Source: an uncultured Clostridia bacterium
GTDB lineage: Bacteria; Bacillota; Clostridia; Christensenellales; Borkfalkiaceae
Direction of reading: 5' to 3'
Length of the DNA: 6,264 bases
NCBI GenBank assembly: GCA_934271725.1
Contig: CAKQSC010000058.1
Coordinates: 1 to 6,264 of the forward strand
Each line of letters opens with the position of its first letter. Within the stretch, counting starts at the first letter, position 1. Shown here piece by piece: positions 6,030 through 6,264 of the stretch. The translations under genes and the position numbers were made by a program. The notes under the pieces were generated by a model. The model was not told where the DNA came from. It saw only the letters and a list, made by a program, of their open reading frames with translations, and made no database searches.

Positions 6030-6264
6030 TTACTCCAAGTTCTGACCTTCGTCGATTATACCGACTATTGCGGCGTCTACGGGCGCCCTTTCCATATCGC
6101 AACCTATTCTTGCGGCGCTTCCTTGCGCAACGAGAACGTATTCCCCTATGCCCGCGCCTATTTTGTCGATTGCGACTATTCTATTCTCCACTTTAAGGCT
6201 GGGAATCGGCTCGACTATCATAAATTTACTGCCTATTAAGTTGTCGTTTTTTCTCGTATAAACT
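6030..6264 (-). CDS. EutN/CcmL-family pentameric vertex protein (5' end outside the window)
   Basis: The frame is open to the right edge and shows 77 residues of a family that is usually 85-100 long, so about 10-20 N-terminal residues are missing. An internal ATG at 6221 is not the start: the codons before it encode VYTRKNDNLIGSK, which fits the conserved TRK-x-L-x-G-x-K opening of EutN/CcmL. Then come FMIVEPI, VAIDKIGAGIGEYVLVAQGSAAR (the hallmark AxDxxGAGxGExVLxxxGSxAR) and the ending PVDAAIVGIIDE. These proteins form pentamers that cap the vertices of the polyhedral shell and are needed to close it. The gene lies 6 bp upstream of the PduS-like gene, in the same operon. Confidence 0.94.
   Translation of the reverse strand, partial: VYTRKNDNLIGSKFMIVEPIPSLKVENRIVAIDKIGAGIGEYVLVAQGSAARIGCDMERAPVDAAIVGIIDEGQNLE

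Noticed and set aside
6030..6221. A 63-residue protein starting at the ATG at 6221.
   Set aside because: Upstream codons in the same frame encode the conserved EutN/CcmL opening, so the ATG is internal and the gene runs past the right edge.

Overview
The window is from a bacterium, most likely an anaerobic Bacillota of the Clostridia type. The main reasons are the gene content: shell and electron-transfer genes of a metabolosome-type bacterial microcompartment (BMC), a DeoR-family regulator, a SipW-like S26 signal peptidase and a methionine gamma-lyase/aluminium-resistance family PLP enzyme, a combination typical of clostridia. Shine-Dalgarno sites are GGAG/GGGGG and the one good promoter is sigma-A type. 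Genus cannot be decided from the sequence. Every gene reads on the minus strand, so the biological order runs from the right end to the left, with almost no intergenic space.

Right part (about 4144-6264): the tail of a BMC locus. It holds a EutN/CcmL pentameric vertex protein (5' end cut by the window), a PduS-like RnfC-type flavin/iron-sulfur protein and a PduT-like tandem BMC-domain shell protein carrying the Cys38 expected to hold a pore [4Fe-4S] cluster. PduS and PduT together form a plausible route for electrons across the shell. No signature enzyme lies in view, so the substrate of the compartment cannot be read here. A minus-strand hairpin plus T-rich tract at 4104-4137 probably ends or attenuates this transcript.

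Middle and left part (162-4076): five tightly packed genes that look like one transcription unit: a DeoR-family sugar-phosphate-type regulator (GTG start), a ParA-type ATPase, a short ParB-fold protein with no DNA-binding HTH, a SipW-like membrane-embedded S26 signal peptidase homologue and the PLP enzyme. DeoR regulators often control fucose/rhamnose or other sugar-linked BMC loci, so the regulator may link the two halves. The ParA/ParB-like pair next to shell genes is the most interesting part: it may position or segregate microcompartments, by analogy with McdA/McdB for carboxysomes, but this is an inference from context.

Left edge (1-154): a near-consensus promoter (TTGCAA-17 bp-TATAAT) and a strong ribosome site lead into the first 33 codons of another minus-strand gene, perhaps a membrane protein, cut by the window. 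There is no gene-free stretch above 300 bases, and I saw no RNA genes, mobile elements, CRISPR arrays or long repeats.
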